Assembly: GCA_023228725.1 (NCBI GenBank)
Contig: JALOAQ010000044.1
Location: forward strand, 1-22,135
From: Bacteroidales bacterium
Lineage (GTDB): Bacteria; Bacteroidota; Bacteroidia; Bacteroidales; ML635J-15
Direction of reading: 5' to 3'
DNA: 22,135 nt
A program made the position numbers and the translations under genes. Shown piece after piece: positions 9,087 through 18,334 of this stretch. The notes under the pieces were generated by a model. That model had not been told where the DNA came from. It did not search any database and saw nothing but the letters and a program-made list of their open reading frames with translations. Numbering within the stretch: position 1 is the stretch's first letter; every line of letters begins with the position of its first letter.

Positions 9087-10112
9087 ATGGCAAATTCACG
9101 TATTTTAACTTTAAATGAAGTAATTATTCAAAAGCAATCTGCATTTCCTTATGCAAAAGGAGAATTATCAAGATTGTTGATGCACATTGGTTTAGCGGCA
9201 AAAATTGTAAATAACAAAATTAACAAAGCCGGGTTAGAAACAAGTATTATCGGCGAAGTTGATAATGTAAATGTGCAAGGCGAAGTACAACAAAAACTTG
9301 ATGTTTACGCAGATGAAGTTTTTTCAAAAGCATTACAAGCCTCCGGAATTGTATGCGGTATAGCTTCCGAAGAATGTGATGAAATTATAGTGTTTGATGA
9401 CGAAATGTCGAAAGAAGGAAGCTATGTAATCTGCATGGACCCCTTAGACGGCAGCTCTAATATTGATGTTAACGTTTCTGTAGGTACTATTTTTTCAATT
9501 TATAGAAGAATTTCGCCTGTAGGCGACAAAGTTACTAATGAAGATTTTTTACAACCAGGAATAAAACAAGTAGCAGCAGGTTACATAATTTACGGTTCAT
9601 CAACAATGTTAGTTTATACTACAGGATTAGGAACTACAGGTTTTACTTACGACCCATCAATTGGTGAATTTTGTATGTCGCATTATTATATGGTAACTCC
9701 AAAAAATGGACAAATTTATTCAATAAATGAAGGAAACTATGTAAAATTTGCTTCAGGAGTGAAAAAATATTTAAAATGGTGTCAAGAAAGTGATAAAGAT
9801 ACCGGACGTCCACTTACTTCAAGGTATATTGGCTCTTTAGTTGCTGATTTTCATAGAAATTTATTGAAAGGAGGTATATATTTATATCCAAAAACAGCTT
9901 CAGCACCAAATGGAAAACTTAGACTTTTATATGAATGTAATCCTATAGCTTTTTTGGCTGAACAAGCCGGCGGAATGGCAACAGACGGATATGGAAATAG
10001 GATTTTAGAAATACAACCAACAAATATCCACCAAAGAGTGCCTTTGTTTGTAGGCTCAAAAGATATGGTGGAAAAAGCAGAAGAATTTATGAGAGAAAAC
10101 CCTGACGATTAA
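9087..10112 (+). CDS. fbp: Fructose-1,6-bisphosphatase, class I
   Basis: 341 aa, normal for the family. It removes the 1-phosphate from fructose-1,6-bisphosphate in gluconeogenesis, in the cytoplasm. Visible motifs: GEVQQKLDVYAD (65-76), the metal-binding ASEE (93-96), the signature DPLDGSSN (118-125, metal-binding D118 and D121), and YECNPIAFLAEQAGG near the C-terminus with E283 as the last metal ligand. All key residues are present, so it should be active. It is monocistronic by position: the lipoprotein gene is divergent and 117 bases separate it from the peptidase gene. A weak -7-like TAATTTAG lies at 9065-9072, only 14 bases before the ATG, with no good -33 element. Confidence 0.97.
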   Translation: MANSRILTLNEVIIQKQSAFPYAKGELSRLLMHIGLAAKIVNNKINKAGLETSIIGEVDNVNVQGEVQQKLDVYADEVFSKALQASGIVCGIASEECDEIIVFDDEMSKEGSYVICMDPLDGSSNIDVNVSVGTIFSIYRRISPVGDKVTNEDFLQPGIKQVAAGYIIYGSSTMLVYTTGLGTTGFTYDPSIGEFCMSHYYMVTPKNGQIYSINEGNYVKFASGVKKYLKWCQESDKDTGRPLTSRYIGSLVADFHRNLLKGGIYLYPKTASAPNGKLRLLYECNPIAFLAEQAGGMATDGYGNRILEIQPTNIHQRVPLFVGSKDMVEKAEEFMRENPDD

Positions 10113-10163
10113 AACTAAATCAAAATTTTATAATTATTTTAACATAAAAAAACTAAAAACATT

Positions 10164-10193
10164 TTTGTTTTCTAAACTTTTTATGCACTTTTG
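10164..10193 (+). promoter_or_regulatory. Probable promoter of the S46 peptidase gene
   Basis: TTTG at 10164-10167 is followed, after 18 bases, by CACTTTTG at 10186-10193. This is one base off TAnnTTTG and one short in spacing. It would start transcription near 10200, about 30 nt before the ATG at 10230. Confidence 0.45.
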
Positions 10194-10229
10194 TTAATCT
10201 AAAATTTATCAATTTTTAAATTACTTTTT

Positions 10230-12428
10230 ATGAAAAAATTTATCCTTTTATTTATTAGTGCTTTATTTTCATTTGGAGCATTTTCTAAACCCGACGAGGG
10301 TATGTGGCTATTAAATAAAATAGCACAATTAAATTATGGTGATATGCAAAAGCTTGGTTGTAAATTAAGTGCCGAAGAAATTTACAGCATAAATAATTCA
10401 AGTTTGAAAGATGCTATTTTTCAATTACAAAACTCTCAAGGGATGGGTTTTTGTACAGGTGAAATAGTTAGTAACAAAGGATTGTTATTTACAAACCACC
10501 ACTGCGGATACGAAGCAATTACTAAACTTAGCTCGCCCGAACATAATTATCTTGATGATGGTTTTTGGGCAAAATCTTATGATGATGAACTCTCGGTTAA
10601 AGATATGAGAGTGAGCAGAGTTGTGAGAATTGAAGACGTTACTGATCGCGTTTTAGAAGGTATTACTGACGAAACTTCTGAAAGCGAAAGAGAAAAAATG
10701 GTAAACAAAGTAAGGAAAGAAATTGCCGAAGAAGCTAAAAAAGACACTCATTACGAAGCTTCCGTTTCAGAAATGTATCAAGGTGGAGAATATTATTTGT
10801 TTGTTTATGAAGTATTTGGAGATGTAAGACTTGTAGGAACTCCACCCCAAGCAATTGGGAAGTTTGGTGGCGACACAGACAACTGGATGTGGCCTAGACA
10901 TACTGGCGATTTCTCAGTTTTTAGAGTTTATATGTCGCCAGACGGAAAACCAACAAAATCATATAGCAAAGATAATGTGCCTTACCAAGCTCTACATCAT
11001 TTACCAATATCCATAGCTGGTATAGAAGAAGGCGATTTTGCAATGATTGTGGGATATCCTGGACAAACAGAAAGATATCTTAGCTCATATGGTATGATTT
11101 ACAAAAGAGACTTTTTCAACCCATCTATTGTTACTGTTTTAGAAACAAAACTTAAAACTCTAAAAGTGGATATGGACGCAGATATTAATATTAGATTAGC
11201 AAATGCAGATTCATATGCATCAAATGCAAATGGACATAAACTTTTTAAAGGAGAAGCTCTTACTCTTAAAAATTCTGACGCAATCCAACAAAAAGAACAA
11301 TTAGAAAGAGATTTTCAAAAATGGGTGGAAAGCGACTATGCTAGAAATAAAAAATATGGAAATGTTTTAAGCAATTTAAAACAAAGTTACGAAGCATTTG
11401 GACCTGTAACTGTTGATATGATTTATTTATCTGTGGGACTATTACAAGGAAGCGATAATGTAATGTCGGCTCAAGCATTTATGAATCTTGCAAATCTTTT
11501 AAAAGACCAAAAAAATAATAAGACTGCTATAGATGCTATTATTACAAACTTAAAATCAACTAGTAACAAAATGTTTGATAAATATTTTCCTGATACTGAT
11601 AGAAAAGTTTTTGAAGCTACATTAAAATTATACATTGAAGAAATTCCAGCAGAAAGACGTAATGCAGTATTTACAGATTATATTTTCAAAAAATTCAAAG
11701 CAAAAACCGAAGCAGAATCAATAGAAAAATTTATTCAAGCAGCTTATACTAAATCTATTTTTACAAATAAAGAGAAAATGGATGCTTTCCTTGAAAAACC
11801 AAGCTATAAAACCTTAAACAATGATCCTATTTTTAGTTTTGTAACTAGCATATTTTCTAACTTAATGTCAACTCAAATGTCTTATTTAGGAGCAATGGAT
11901 GGTATAGATGTTAACGAAAGATTATTTATTGAAGGGTTAAGAGAATTTCAACCAAATAAAACTTTTTATCCTGATGCAAACTCTACTTTAAGATTAACAT
12001 ATGGAACTGTAAACTCTTACAAACCAAGCGATGGCGTTGATTATCATTATGTTACATATTCAAAAGGAATTTTAGAAAAAGAAGACCCAACAAGCGACGA
12101 GTTTACAGTACCAGTCGAACTTAAAGAAAAAATTCTTGCTAAAGATTTTGGCAGATATGCTGATGAAACTGGAGATTTACCAATTTGTTTTTTAAGCGAT
12201 AATGATATAACAGGAGGAAATTCTGGGTCACCAATTATTAATGGTAAAGGAGAATTAATAGGTTTAGCTTTTGACGGAAATTGGGAATGGCTGTGTAGCA
12301 ACTTATTGTTTAGCGAAGAACTAGAAAGAACAATAAATGTGGACGTGAGATATGTAGTGTGGATAATAGACAAACTATATGATTGCCAACACATTATGAG
12401 CGAACTAGATATTAGAACAAATAAATAA
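10230..12428 (+). CDS. S46 family dipeptidyl-peptidase, DPP7-type
   Basis: 732 aa, close to the usual S46 length. A signal peptide (1-19, ending AFS) points to the periplasm. The chymotrypsin-like catalytic residues are visible: His91 in TNHHCGY, Asp227 in RHTGDFSVFRVY and Ser665 in TGGNSGSPIING. Position 18 after the Ser decides specificity in the family: Arg gives acidic P1 preference (DPP11) and Gly gives hydrophobic P1 preference (DPP7). Here it is Gly683 (AFDGNWEW), so the enzyme should release dipeptides with hydrophobic second residues. Such enzymes feed amino-acid-fermenting or proteolytic Bacteroidota. The gene ends at a strong terminator and is a single unit. The specificity call is inference from one residue. 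Confidence 0.95.
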   Translation: MKKFILLFISALFSFGAFSKPDEGMWLLNKIAQLNYGDMQKLGCKLSAEEIYSINNSSLKDAIFQLQNSQGMGFCTGEIVSNKGLLFTNHHCGYEAITKLSSPEHNYLDDGFWAKSYDDELSVKDMRVSRVVRIEDVTDRVLEGITDETSESEREKMVNKVRKEIAEEAKKDTHYEASVSEMYQGGEYYLFVYEVFGDVRLVGTPPQAIGKFGGDTDNWMWPRHTGDFSVFRVYMSPDGKPTKSYSKDNVPYQALHHLPISIAGIEEGDFAMIVGYPGQTERYLSSYGMIYKRDFFNPSIVTVLETKLKTLKVDMDADINIRLANADSYASNANGHKLFKGEALTLKNSDAIQQKEQLERDFQKWVESDYARNKKYGNVLSNLKQSYEAFGPVTVDMIYLSVGLLQGSDNVMSAQAFMNLANLLKDQKNNKTAIDAIITNLKSTSNKMFDKYFPDTDRKVFEATLKLYIEEIPAERRNAVFTDYIFKKFKAKTEAESIEKFIQAAYTKSIFTNKEKMDAFLEKPSYKTLNNDPIFSFVTSIFSNLMSTQMSYLGAMDGIDVNERLFIEGLREFQPNKTFYPDANSTLRLTYGTVNSYKPSDGVDYHYVTYSKGILEKEDPTSDEFTVPVELKEKILAKDFGRYADETGDLPICFLSDNDITGGNSGSPIINGKGELIGLAFDGNWEWLCSNLLFSEELERTINVDVRYVVWIIDKLYDCQHIMSELDIRTNK

Positions 12429-12442
12429 ATACTAAAAAAAAT

Positions 12443-12476
12443 AAAAAACAGCCCATATTTTTGGGCTGTTTTTTTT
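12443..12476 (+). terminator. Intrinsic terminator of the S46 peptidase gene
   Basis: The stem CAGCCCA (12449-12455) / TGGGCTG (12462-12468) has a 6-base loop, is extended by A6/T6 pairs and is followed by a T8 run. It begins 15 bases after the stop codon. Confidence 0.88.
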
Positions 12477-12582
12477 ATAAATAGTTTTTTAACGCTAAGC
12501 TTTTAATAACTTAATAAAATAAAATAAGCTCATTTCAAGTTATTATAATAATATTGAAAATTAAAACAACTTGAATAAAAAT

Positions 12583-14001
12583 ATGATAAAACTTAAAAAT
12601 ATACTTCTCGTTTTATTTACAAGTCTGGCTTTAGTAGCTAATTCTGCAAATGTACATATATTTGGAGAAGCAAAAGAATATGCTTCTAACAAGATAATTT
12701 TTTATAAATATTCTGATAGAATAAGTTTTATTAAAGAAGAAATATTTGAATTAGAAATTGATAAGCAAGGAAATTTTGAAATAGATTTTGAAATAGAAGA
12801 TATTACTTATGTTTTTGCAGAATTTGGAGTTTATCATGCGTATTTTTATGCAGAACCTGAGGCTAATTATGAATTAATTCTTCCACCATTTAACGAAAAA
12901 TCAGAGGCAGACCTTTTTAATCCTTTTTTTAGTAATGAAACAATACATATTGGAATTAAAAACCTGAAACCTACAGACTTAAATTATTTAATTATAGATT
13001 TTGATTATTATTATTACCGATATTTAGAATTAAAATATATTGAAATATACCTGAACGGACTAGAAACTGATGTTGATACTTTTATAAAAGAAATAAACTT
13101 AAAATTTAATGAATACGACAATCAATATTTTCAAGATTATAAAAAATATAGAATTGCCGCACTAAAAAATATTGCAACCCAAAAAAAATATGAAGACCAA
13201 GTAGTTTATGCATATTACACAAAATCGCCGGTACTATACGATAATCCTGCTTATATGGATTTATTTAATAATATTTATGCAAAATATTTTGATTTACTAT
13301 TAGTAGCTCCACATGGCGATAAACTTTACGCTATAATAACTTACGGACATAGTATAAGCCGGTTAAAAAAATTCTTAAACAGAAATTTATCACTGCGAAA
13401 TAATCAATTTCAAGAACTAGTAATTTTAAAAGGTTTGAACGATGCTTTTGGAGGAGGTAATTTACAATGGCTACCTTTATTATTAACTTTAGATTCTTTA
13501 CACCTTTCAACCCAATATCCTCTACACAAAAATATTGCTCAAAATATTGCAGATAATACTTTAAGTATGGCAAGGGGAACAATAGCACCACCATTTGACT
13601 TACCCGATACTTTAGGTGAGATACATAGCTTAAACGAATTTAAAAATAAATATACATATATACAGTTTGCAAACACAAAAACATACACATCACAAATAGA
13701 GTTTAATTTAATGAAAAACTTGCACAATAGATATAAAGGCGTGTGTAATTTCATAAGTATTCTAACTGATGAAAATATTGATGAAGCTAAACTTTTTATA
13801 AACAAAAATAAACTTGATTGGACATTTTTATTTACAGAAATTAATTCCAAAACAATATCAACATATAAAATAAATACTTATCCAAGTTATTTTCTAATTG
13901 ACCCAGGCGGAAGTTTATTAATGTCTCCTGCTCCTGCTCCGTCAGAAGATTTTGAAAAATATTTTTTTAAAATTGTTAGAGATAAAATGCCAAAGGAATA
14001 A
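12583..14001 (+). CDS. Secreted thioredoxin-fold protein lacking CxxC
   Basis: 472 aa from the ATG at 12583. An in-frame TTG at 12571 is possible but would add MNKN before a normal signal peptide, MIKLKNILLVLFTSLALVANS. The N-terminal part (about 24-100) is beta-rich, like the DUF4369-type region that precedes TlpA domains in Bacteroidota. A long helical middle follows (about 120-320), rich in Tyr. From APPFDLPDTLGE (335-346) the protein reads as a TlpA/thioredoxin domain. Where family members have WCxxC, this one has FANTKTYTSQIE, so TYTS (367-370) replaces the two Cys. The cis-proline segment TYPSYFLIDPGG (432-443, P434) is kept. The fold is therefore probably intact but without disulfide chemistry. 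The gene stands alone between the terminator at 12443 and a repeat-filled gap. Its role is unknown, perhaps binding rather than redox. Confidence 0.8.
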   Translation: MIKLKNILLVLFTSLALVANSANVHIFGEAKEYASNKIIFYKYSDRISFIKEEIFELEIDKQGNFEIDFEIEDITYVFAEFGVYHAYFYAEPEANYELILPPFNEKSEADLFNPFFSNETIHIGIKNLKPTDLNYLIIDFDYYYYRYLELKYIEIYLNGLETDVDTFIKEINLKFNEYDNQYFQDYKKYRIAALKNIATQKKYEDQVVYAYYTKSPVLYDNPAYMDLFNNIYAKYFDLLLVAPHGDKLYAIITYGHSISRLKKFLNRNLSLRNNQFQELVILKGLNDAFGGGNLQWLPLLLTLDSLHLSTQYPLHKNIAQNIADNTLSMARGTIAPPFDLPDTLGEIHSLNEFKNKYTYIQFANTKTYTSQIEFNLMKNLHNRYKGVCNFISILTDENIDEAKLFINKNKLDWTFLFTEINSKTISTYKINTYPSYFLIDPGGSLLMSPAPAPSEDFEKYFFKIVRDKMPKE

Positions 14002-14027
14002 TTTTTTTCAAAGAAATGAATAAAGTC

Positions 14028-14238
14028 GAAAGTCTGTAAAGTCGAAAGTCGAAAGAGGCTTCTTCGTTTTTCGCTACGCTCAAAACTCGAAGAGAAACAA
14101 CCACTAATTACACGGATTTACACGAATTTAAACAGTTGAAAGTCTATAAAGTCGAAAGTCGAAAGAGGCTTCTCGTTTTTCGCTACGCTCAAAACTCGAA
14201 GAGAAACAACCACTAATTACACGGATTTACACGAATTT
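14028..14238. repeat. 110-bp tandem duplication with palindromic cores
   Basis: Copy 1 (14028-14129) and copy 2 (14138-14238) are almost identical. They differ by G/A in AGTCTRTAAAG and a 3-base loss in GGCTTCTTCG. Each holds GTCGAAAGTCGAAAG, an imperfect palindrome (CTTCGTTTTTCGCTACGCTC ... AAAACTCGAAG) and the tail CCACTAATTACACGGATTT. A third, degenerate palindrome core without the tail lies at 14240-14275 (CTTGCATTTCGCTTCGCTC ... GCTCGAAG). It looks like an interspersed intergenic repeat family, with no coding potential. Confidence 0.8.
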
Positions 14239-14680
14239 TGGCTTCTTGCATTTCGCTTCGCTCAATGCTCGAAGATGAGTCAAAAGCTAAATTATTTACC
14301 TGTTCTGAATTTGTTGAAATATTATGCTTGTTTTGTCATGATTTTTGTTTTGCTTTGCAACAAAAATCCCGCCAAAACCCCACTTTTTTTGTAAAACAAT
14401 ACAACCCCATCTAGATTATACGTAATTCCATCAATAAAGTTTCGTTTTTTGTCATCAAATCGGTTCGAGTTTTAAAAGTCGGAGTTTTTTTTGGTTTTAC
14501 AAACATAAGTTTCTTGAATAAAAGTGCTTGTTTTTTTGTAAATATTAATAGTTGGTAATTTTTTAGATGCAAAGATGACAAAACTAAAAAAAAATTGTAT
14601 TTTTGACAAATTAGTTCAAATATTATAATGTCAATATTTTTGAAAACCAACTTGGAAAAAGGACTGAACAATATGAAAAT
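14239..14680. other. Gene-free stretch before the defence unit
   Basis: About 440 bases without a credible gene. It holds the third palindrome core (14240-14275), a perfect 9-bp inverted repeat ATTTTTGTT/AACAAAAAT (14341-14349 / 14359-14367), a poly-T rich stretch and the promoter-like element at 14598. No RNA gene is recognised. Confidence 0.6.
14598..14605 (+). promoter_or_regulatory. Probable -7 element for the helicase operon
   Basis: TATTTTTG matches TAnnTTTG exactly and lies 88 bases before the ATG at 14693. The upstream -33 TTTG is absent at the expected spacing, so support is partial. Confidence 0.4.
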
Positions 14681-14692
14681 TTGCAAATAAAT

Positions 14693-17600
14693 ATGAATAT
14701 AAATAATAAAATAGACCAAACAGATTTGACTTTCTTTACCAATGAAGAAGGACATTCTTTATTAAGTAGATTCAAATCAACTCTTAAAGATACTCAAAAT
14801 TTTGATGTGCTTGTTGGATATTTTAGAGCAAGCGGTTTTTATCAATTATATGCAACATTAGAACCTGTTGACAAAATTAGAATTCTTGTTGGGCTTAGTG
14901 TGGACAGAGATTCTTATGATATAATTCAAACTCAAGGGCAAAATGGGGAAATAGATTTTGAATCTTACCAAAGAACAAAAAAAAGATACCAACAAAATTT
15001 AAAAGAAGAAATTGAGAATACTGAGGAAAACGATATCCAACTTGAAAAAGGAGTAGGTAAATTTATTGAATTTTTAAAAAGAGATTGCCAAAACCCTGAA
15101 TTCGATAAAATTCACAATGGAAATGGTAAAAAATTAGAAATTAGGGCATATCCGTCCAAAAATATTCATGCAAAAGTTTATATAGGAAAATTTAAACCCG
15201 AAGACCGTGATTATGGTTTTGTAATTACGGGATCAAGTAATTTTTCAGAATCAGGATTTGTGGCAAATCGCGAATTTAATGTAGAATTGCGTAGCAAAAG
15301 TGATGTGGTTTTTGCCGAAAACCAGTTTAACACGCTGTGGAAAGAATCGGTTGATATTTCAGAAGATTTTATTGACACAATTCAAAACGGAACTTGGCTT
15401 AACGACAAAATCTTGCCTTACGAACTATATTTAAAACTAATTTACGAGTATTTAGAAGAAGACATAAATTTGGCTGATGAATTTGAACCCTTTCTTCCGG
15501 ATGGTTTTATGAAATTGAAATACCAAAATCAGGCAGCTATTCAAGCGAAAAAGATTTTGGAAACCTACAAGGGTGTTTTCTTAGCAGACGTGGTTGGTTT
15601 AGGTAAAACTTTTATCACTGCCCTACTGCTTCAACAACTAAAAGGCAGAACGCTTGTTATTTGTCCGCCCGTTTTGAAAGAATATTGGAAAGATTCGCTT
15701 TTTAATTTTGGCATAAGAAGTTTTGAAGTGGAATCTTTGGGAAAGTTAGAGCATATCATAAAAAAAGGAATTGAGCGTTACGATTATATTGTAGTCGATG
15801 AGGCTCACCGTTTTAGAAATGAAGGAACACAATCCTATGCCAATTTATTGGACATTTGCCGAGGGAAAAAAATTATTTTGGTAACAGCAACACCTTTGAA
15901 CAATACTGTTGATGATATTTTTGCTCAATTGAAATTATTTCAAGCACCAAAAAATTCAACTATCCCGGGAATACCAAATTTGGAAAAATACTTTTCTAAT
16001 TTTAGAACTAAATTAGCAAAATTGGAAAAAGACGATCCTGAATACAAAAAACTGATTAAAGAAATTTCTGATGATATTAGAAATAGTATTTTGCGTTATG
16101 TTATGGTTCGCAGAACAAGAACTGATGTAATGACTTATTTCAAACAGGACATGCACTTGCAAGGTTTGAGCTTTCCTGATTTAGACAATCCACAAAAAAT
16201 AGTTTATGAATATGAGGGAGAATTGGAAATAATTTTCAATAATACCATTAAAAAACTGCAAGAGTTCACTTATGCACGCTACACGCCTTTACTTTATTAT
16301 AATGGAAATAAAAATTTAAGTGAGTTTGAAAGGCAGCAACAACGCAATGTGGGTGGATTTATGAAAGGTATTTTGGTAAAACGTTTGGAAAGCAGTTTTC
16401 ATGCATTTCGCCAAAGTATAAACCGTTTTATTATATCTTATGAAAAATTTATAGAGATGTATAAAAACGGAACTGTTTATATCAGCAAGAAAATAGATGT
16501 TTACGACTTGATAGAAAATGATAATATTGAACTTTTAGAAGAATTTGTTGAAGAAGAAAAAGCACAGAAATATGATTCGGCAGATTTTACAAAAGAATTT
16601 ATAGACAAACTGAATTTTGACCTTGATATTTTACATGAAGTGAAAAAACTTTGGGCGAATGTAAGTACTGATCCTAAATTAGAAACATTTATTAAAGAAT
16701 TAAAATCAAGCACAGCTCTCAAAAAGAACAAATTGGTTGTTTTTACGGAATCAAAAGAAACAGGCGATTATATTTACGAGGCATTGCAAGACGAATTTAA
16801 GGGCAAAGTAATGTTTTATTCCAGCATTGGCGGACGACATACTGATAAAAAACTTAGGTCAAACCACAATATTTCAAGAGATATTATAAATGCCAATTTT
16901 AATCCGAATTACAAAGGACAAAAAGACGATTTAAAAATATTAATTTCAACAGATGTCTTAGCAGAAGGCATCAACCTGCATAAGTCTAATGTATTGATAA
17001 ATTACGATTTACCTTGGAATCCAACACGCGTATTGCAGCGAGCAGGGCGTGTAAACCGTTTGGGCAGTCAATTTTCAAAAATTCATATTTTTAATTTTTT
17101 TCCTAGCACACAATCCGATAAATATCTTGGTTTGGAAGTAAATATTACTAATAAAATACAAATGTTTCACGATATATTGGGCGAAGACGCAAAATATTTA
17201 AGTGATGGAGAAGAATTTGGAAGCCAAGAATTATTCAACAAATTAAATAGCAAATCCGCTTATACCGGTGAATATGGCGAAGGCGATTCGGAATTAAAAT
17301 ATTTGGAACTAATGCGCGAAATCAGAGACGAAAATCCTGAACTATTTATGAAAATTAAGAATTTACCAAAAAAAGCCCGTTCAGGTTTGAAAAAAGAAAA
17401 ATTAGATGCAGACCAATTAATAACATTTTTCCGAATAGGCAAACTCAAAAAGTTTTATAAAAATCAAGATGGAAAATCAAATGAAATAACTTTTTTTGAT
17501 GCCGTAAATGAATTGGAATGTAAACCAGACACTAAACGTGCTAATATTCCAAATGAGTATTATGATTTATTACAAACCAACAAATCACGTTTTGAATCAG

Positions 17601-17938
17601 ATACTACTATTGGCACAGAACTAATTAAAGGAGGCGGAGGTCGATCAAATGCTAAATATATTGAAACCAGACTGAAAGATAAAACGTTTAAAAATTTTAA
17701 AGGGTTTACAGATTATGATGACGATTTTTTAAATGGCGTTCGTGAAATCTTGGCACAAGGGAGTATTGCCAAAAAAACAGCACAGTTAATTAAAAAAGAA
17801 ATGGAAAAAACAACAAACCCACTGCAAATATTAAATATTTTGAAGAAACATATTAGACATATAGGTATTGAAGAGACACAGACCACCAAGAAGTTTCAAA
17901 AACGCGAGGTAATTCTTTCGGGGTACTTAATTAAATAA
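14693..17938 (+). CDS. PLD-domain/SNF2-type helicase, likely anti-phage
   Basis: 1081 aa. The ATG at 14693 is preferred over an in-frame TTG at 14681. The N-terminal part (about 20-230) is a phospholipase-D-like domain with H159-x-K161 in HAKVYIGKF and GSSNFSESG (180-188). This is one HKD-type motif, found in many nucleases and in DISARM-like defence proteins. A superfamily 2/SNF2-type ATPase follows: GLGKT (302-306, Walker A), VVDEAH (D369-H372), TATP (398-401), and the C-terminal lobe with STDVLAEGINLH and QRAGRVNRLG (782-791, arginine finger region). The last 250 residues match nothing I can name. It should use ATP to move on or remodel DNA, with the PLD part perhaps cutting or binding it. 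The next gene starts 9 bases after its stop, so they are co-transcribed. With the downstream methyltransferase it looks like a restriction-like defence set; that role is inferred from context. Confidence 0.88.
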   Translation: MNINNKIDQTDLTFFTNEEGHSLLSRFKSTLKDTQNFDVLVGYFRASGFYQLYATLEPVDKIRILVGLSVDRDSYDIIQTQGQNGEIDFESYQRTKKRYQQNLKEEIENTEENDIQLEKGVGKFIEFLKRDCQNPEFDKIHNGNGKKLEIRAYPSKNIHAKVYIGKFKPEDRDYGFVITGSSNFSESGFVANREFNVELRSKSDVVFAENQFNTLWKESVDISEDFIDTIQNGTWLNDKILPYELYLKLIYEYLEEDINLADEFEPFLPDGFMKLKYQNQAAIQAKKILETYKGVFLADVVGLGKTFITALLLQQLKGRTLVICPPVLKEYWKDSLFNFGIRSFEVESLGKLEHIIKKGIERYDYIVVDEAHRFRNEGTQSYANLLDICRGKKIILVTATPLNNTVDDIFAQLKLFQAPKNSTIPGIPNLEKYFSNFRTKLAKLEKDDPEYKKLIKEISDDIRNSILRYVMVRRTRTDVMTYFKQDMHLQGLSFPDLDNPQKIVYEYEGELEIIFNNTIKKLQEFTYARYTPLLYYNGNKNLSEFERQQQRNVGGFMKGILVKRLESSFHAFRQSINRFIISYEKFIEMYKNGTVYISKKIDVYDLIENDNIELLEEFVEEEKAQKYDSADFTKEFIDKLNFDLDILHEVKKLWANVSTDPKLETFIKELKSSTALKKNKLVVFTESKETGDYIYEALQDEFKGKVMFYSSIGGRHTDKKLRSNHNISRDIINANFNPNYKGQKDDLKILISTDVLAEGINLHKSNVLINYDLPWNPTRVLQRAGRVNRLGSQFSKIHIFNFFPSTQSDKYLGLEVNITNKIQMFHDILGEDAKYLSDGEEFGSQELFNKLNSKSAYTGEYGEGDSELKYLELMREIRDENPELFMKIKNLPKKARSGLKKEKLDADQLITFFRIGKLKKFYKNQDGKSNEITFFDAVNELECKPDTKRANIPNEYYDLLQTNKSRFESDTTIGTELIKGGGGRSNAKYIETRLKDKTFKNFKGFTDYDDDFLNGVREILAQGSIAKKTAQLIKKEMEKTTNPLQILNILKKHIRHIGIEETQTTKKFQKREVILSGYLIK

Positions 17939-17947
17939 AACACAAAT

Positions 17948-18334
17948 ATGAGTTACAAGGAATATAAACATAAAGACATTACAGAGAAGATAATAAAAGC
18001 TTTTTATCAAGTGTACAATACGCTTGGTTTTGGTTTTCTCGAAAAGGTGTATGAAAACGCAATGTTCTTAGAACTCAGAAATATGGGATTATTTGTTGAA
18101 AAGCAACGTAGAATTAAAGTTTTTTACAAAGGACAAGAGGTTGGTGACTATTTTGCTGATTTAATTGTAGATGAGAAAGTGATTATCGAATTAAAGGCTG
18201 CGGTAGCTCTTTGTGAAGAACACGAATTTCAGTTAATCAATTATCTCAAAGCGACTGAAATAGAAATTGGTTTGCTTCTTAATTTTGGGAAAACGCCAGA
18301 GTTTAAACGTAAAATATTTACCAATGAACAATAG
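17948..18334 (+). CDS. GxxExxY family PD-(D/E)XK protein
   Basis: 128 aa, the usual size of the GxxExxY family. The name motif is GFLEKVY (29-35). A nuclease-fold core is visible: D71 in DYFADLIVD and E81-x-K83 in VIIELKA, followed by the helix EHEFQLINYLKATEIEIGLLLNFG. All motif residues are present. The family has no established reaction, and nuclease activity is inferred from the fold. It starts 9 bases after the helicase stop. Its last codons (TNEQ-stop) lie inside the first unit of the 108-bp repeat array, which suggests that gene tail and repeat have been duplicated together. Confidence 0.9.
   Translation: MSYKEYKHKDITEKIIKAFYQVYNTLGFGFLEKVYENAMFLELRNMGLFVEKQRRIKVFYKGQEVGDYFADLIVDEKVIIELKAAVALCEEHEFQLINYLKATEIEIGLLLNFGKTPEFKRKIFTNEQ

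Noticed and set aside
14341..14367. Perfect 9-bp inverted repeat as a terminator
   Set aside because: An AT-only stem with no T-tract after it on either strand, and far from any gene end.
14673..14690. Short upstream frame MKICK just before the helicase ATG
   Set aside because: Five codons in AT-rich DNA with no sign of attenuation; likely chance.
14411..14755. Leftward 114-codon frame before the helicase gene
   Set aside because: It overlaps the helicase start, is low-complexity and Phe/Ile/Leu-rich from AT-rich DNA, and shows no family or start context.
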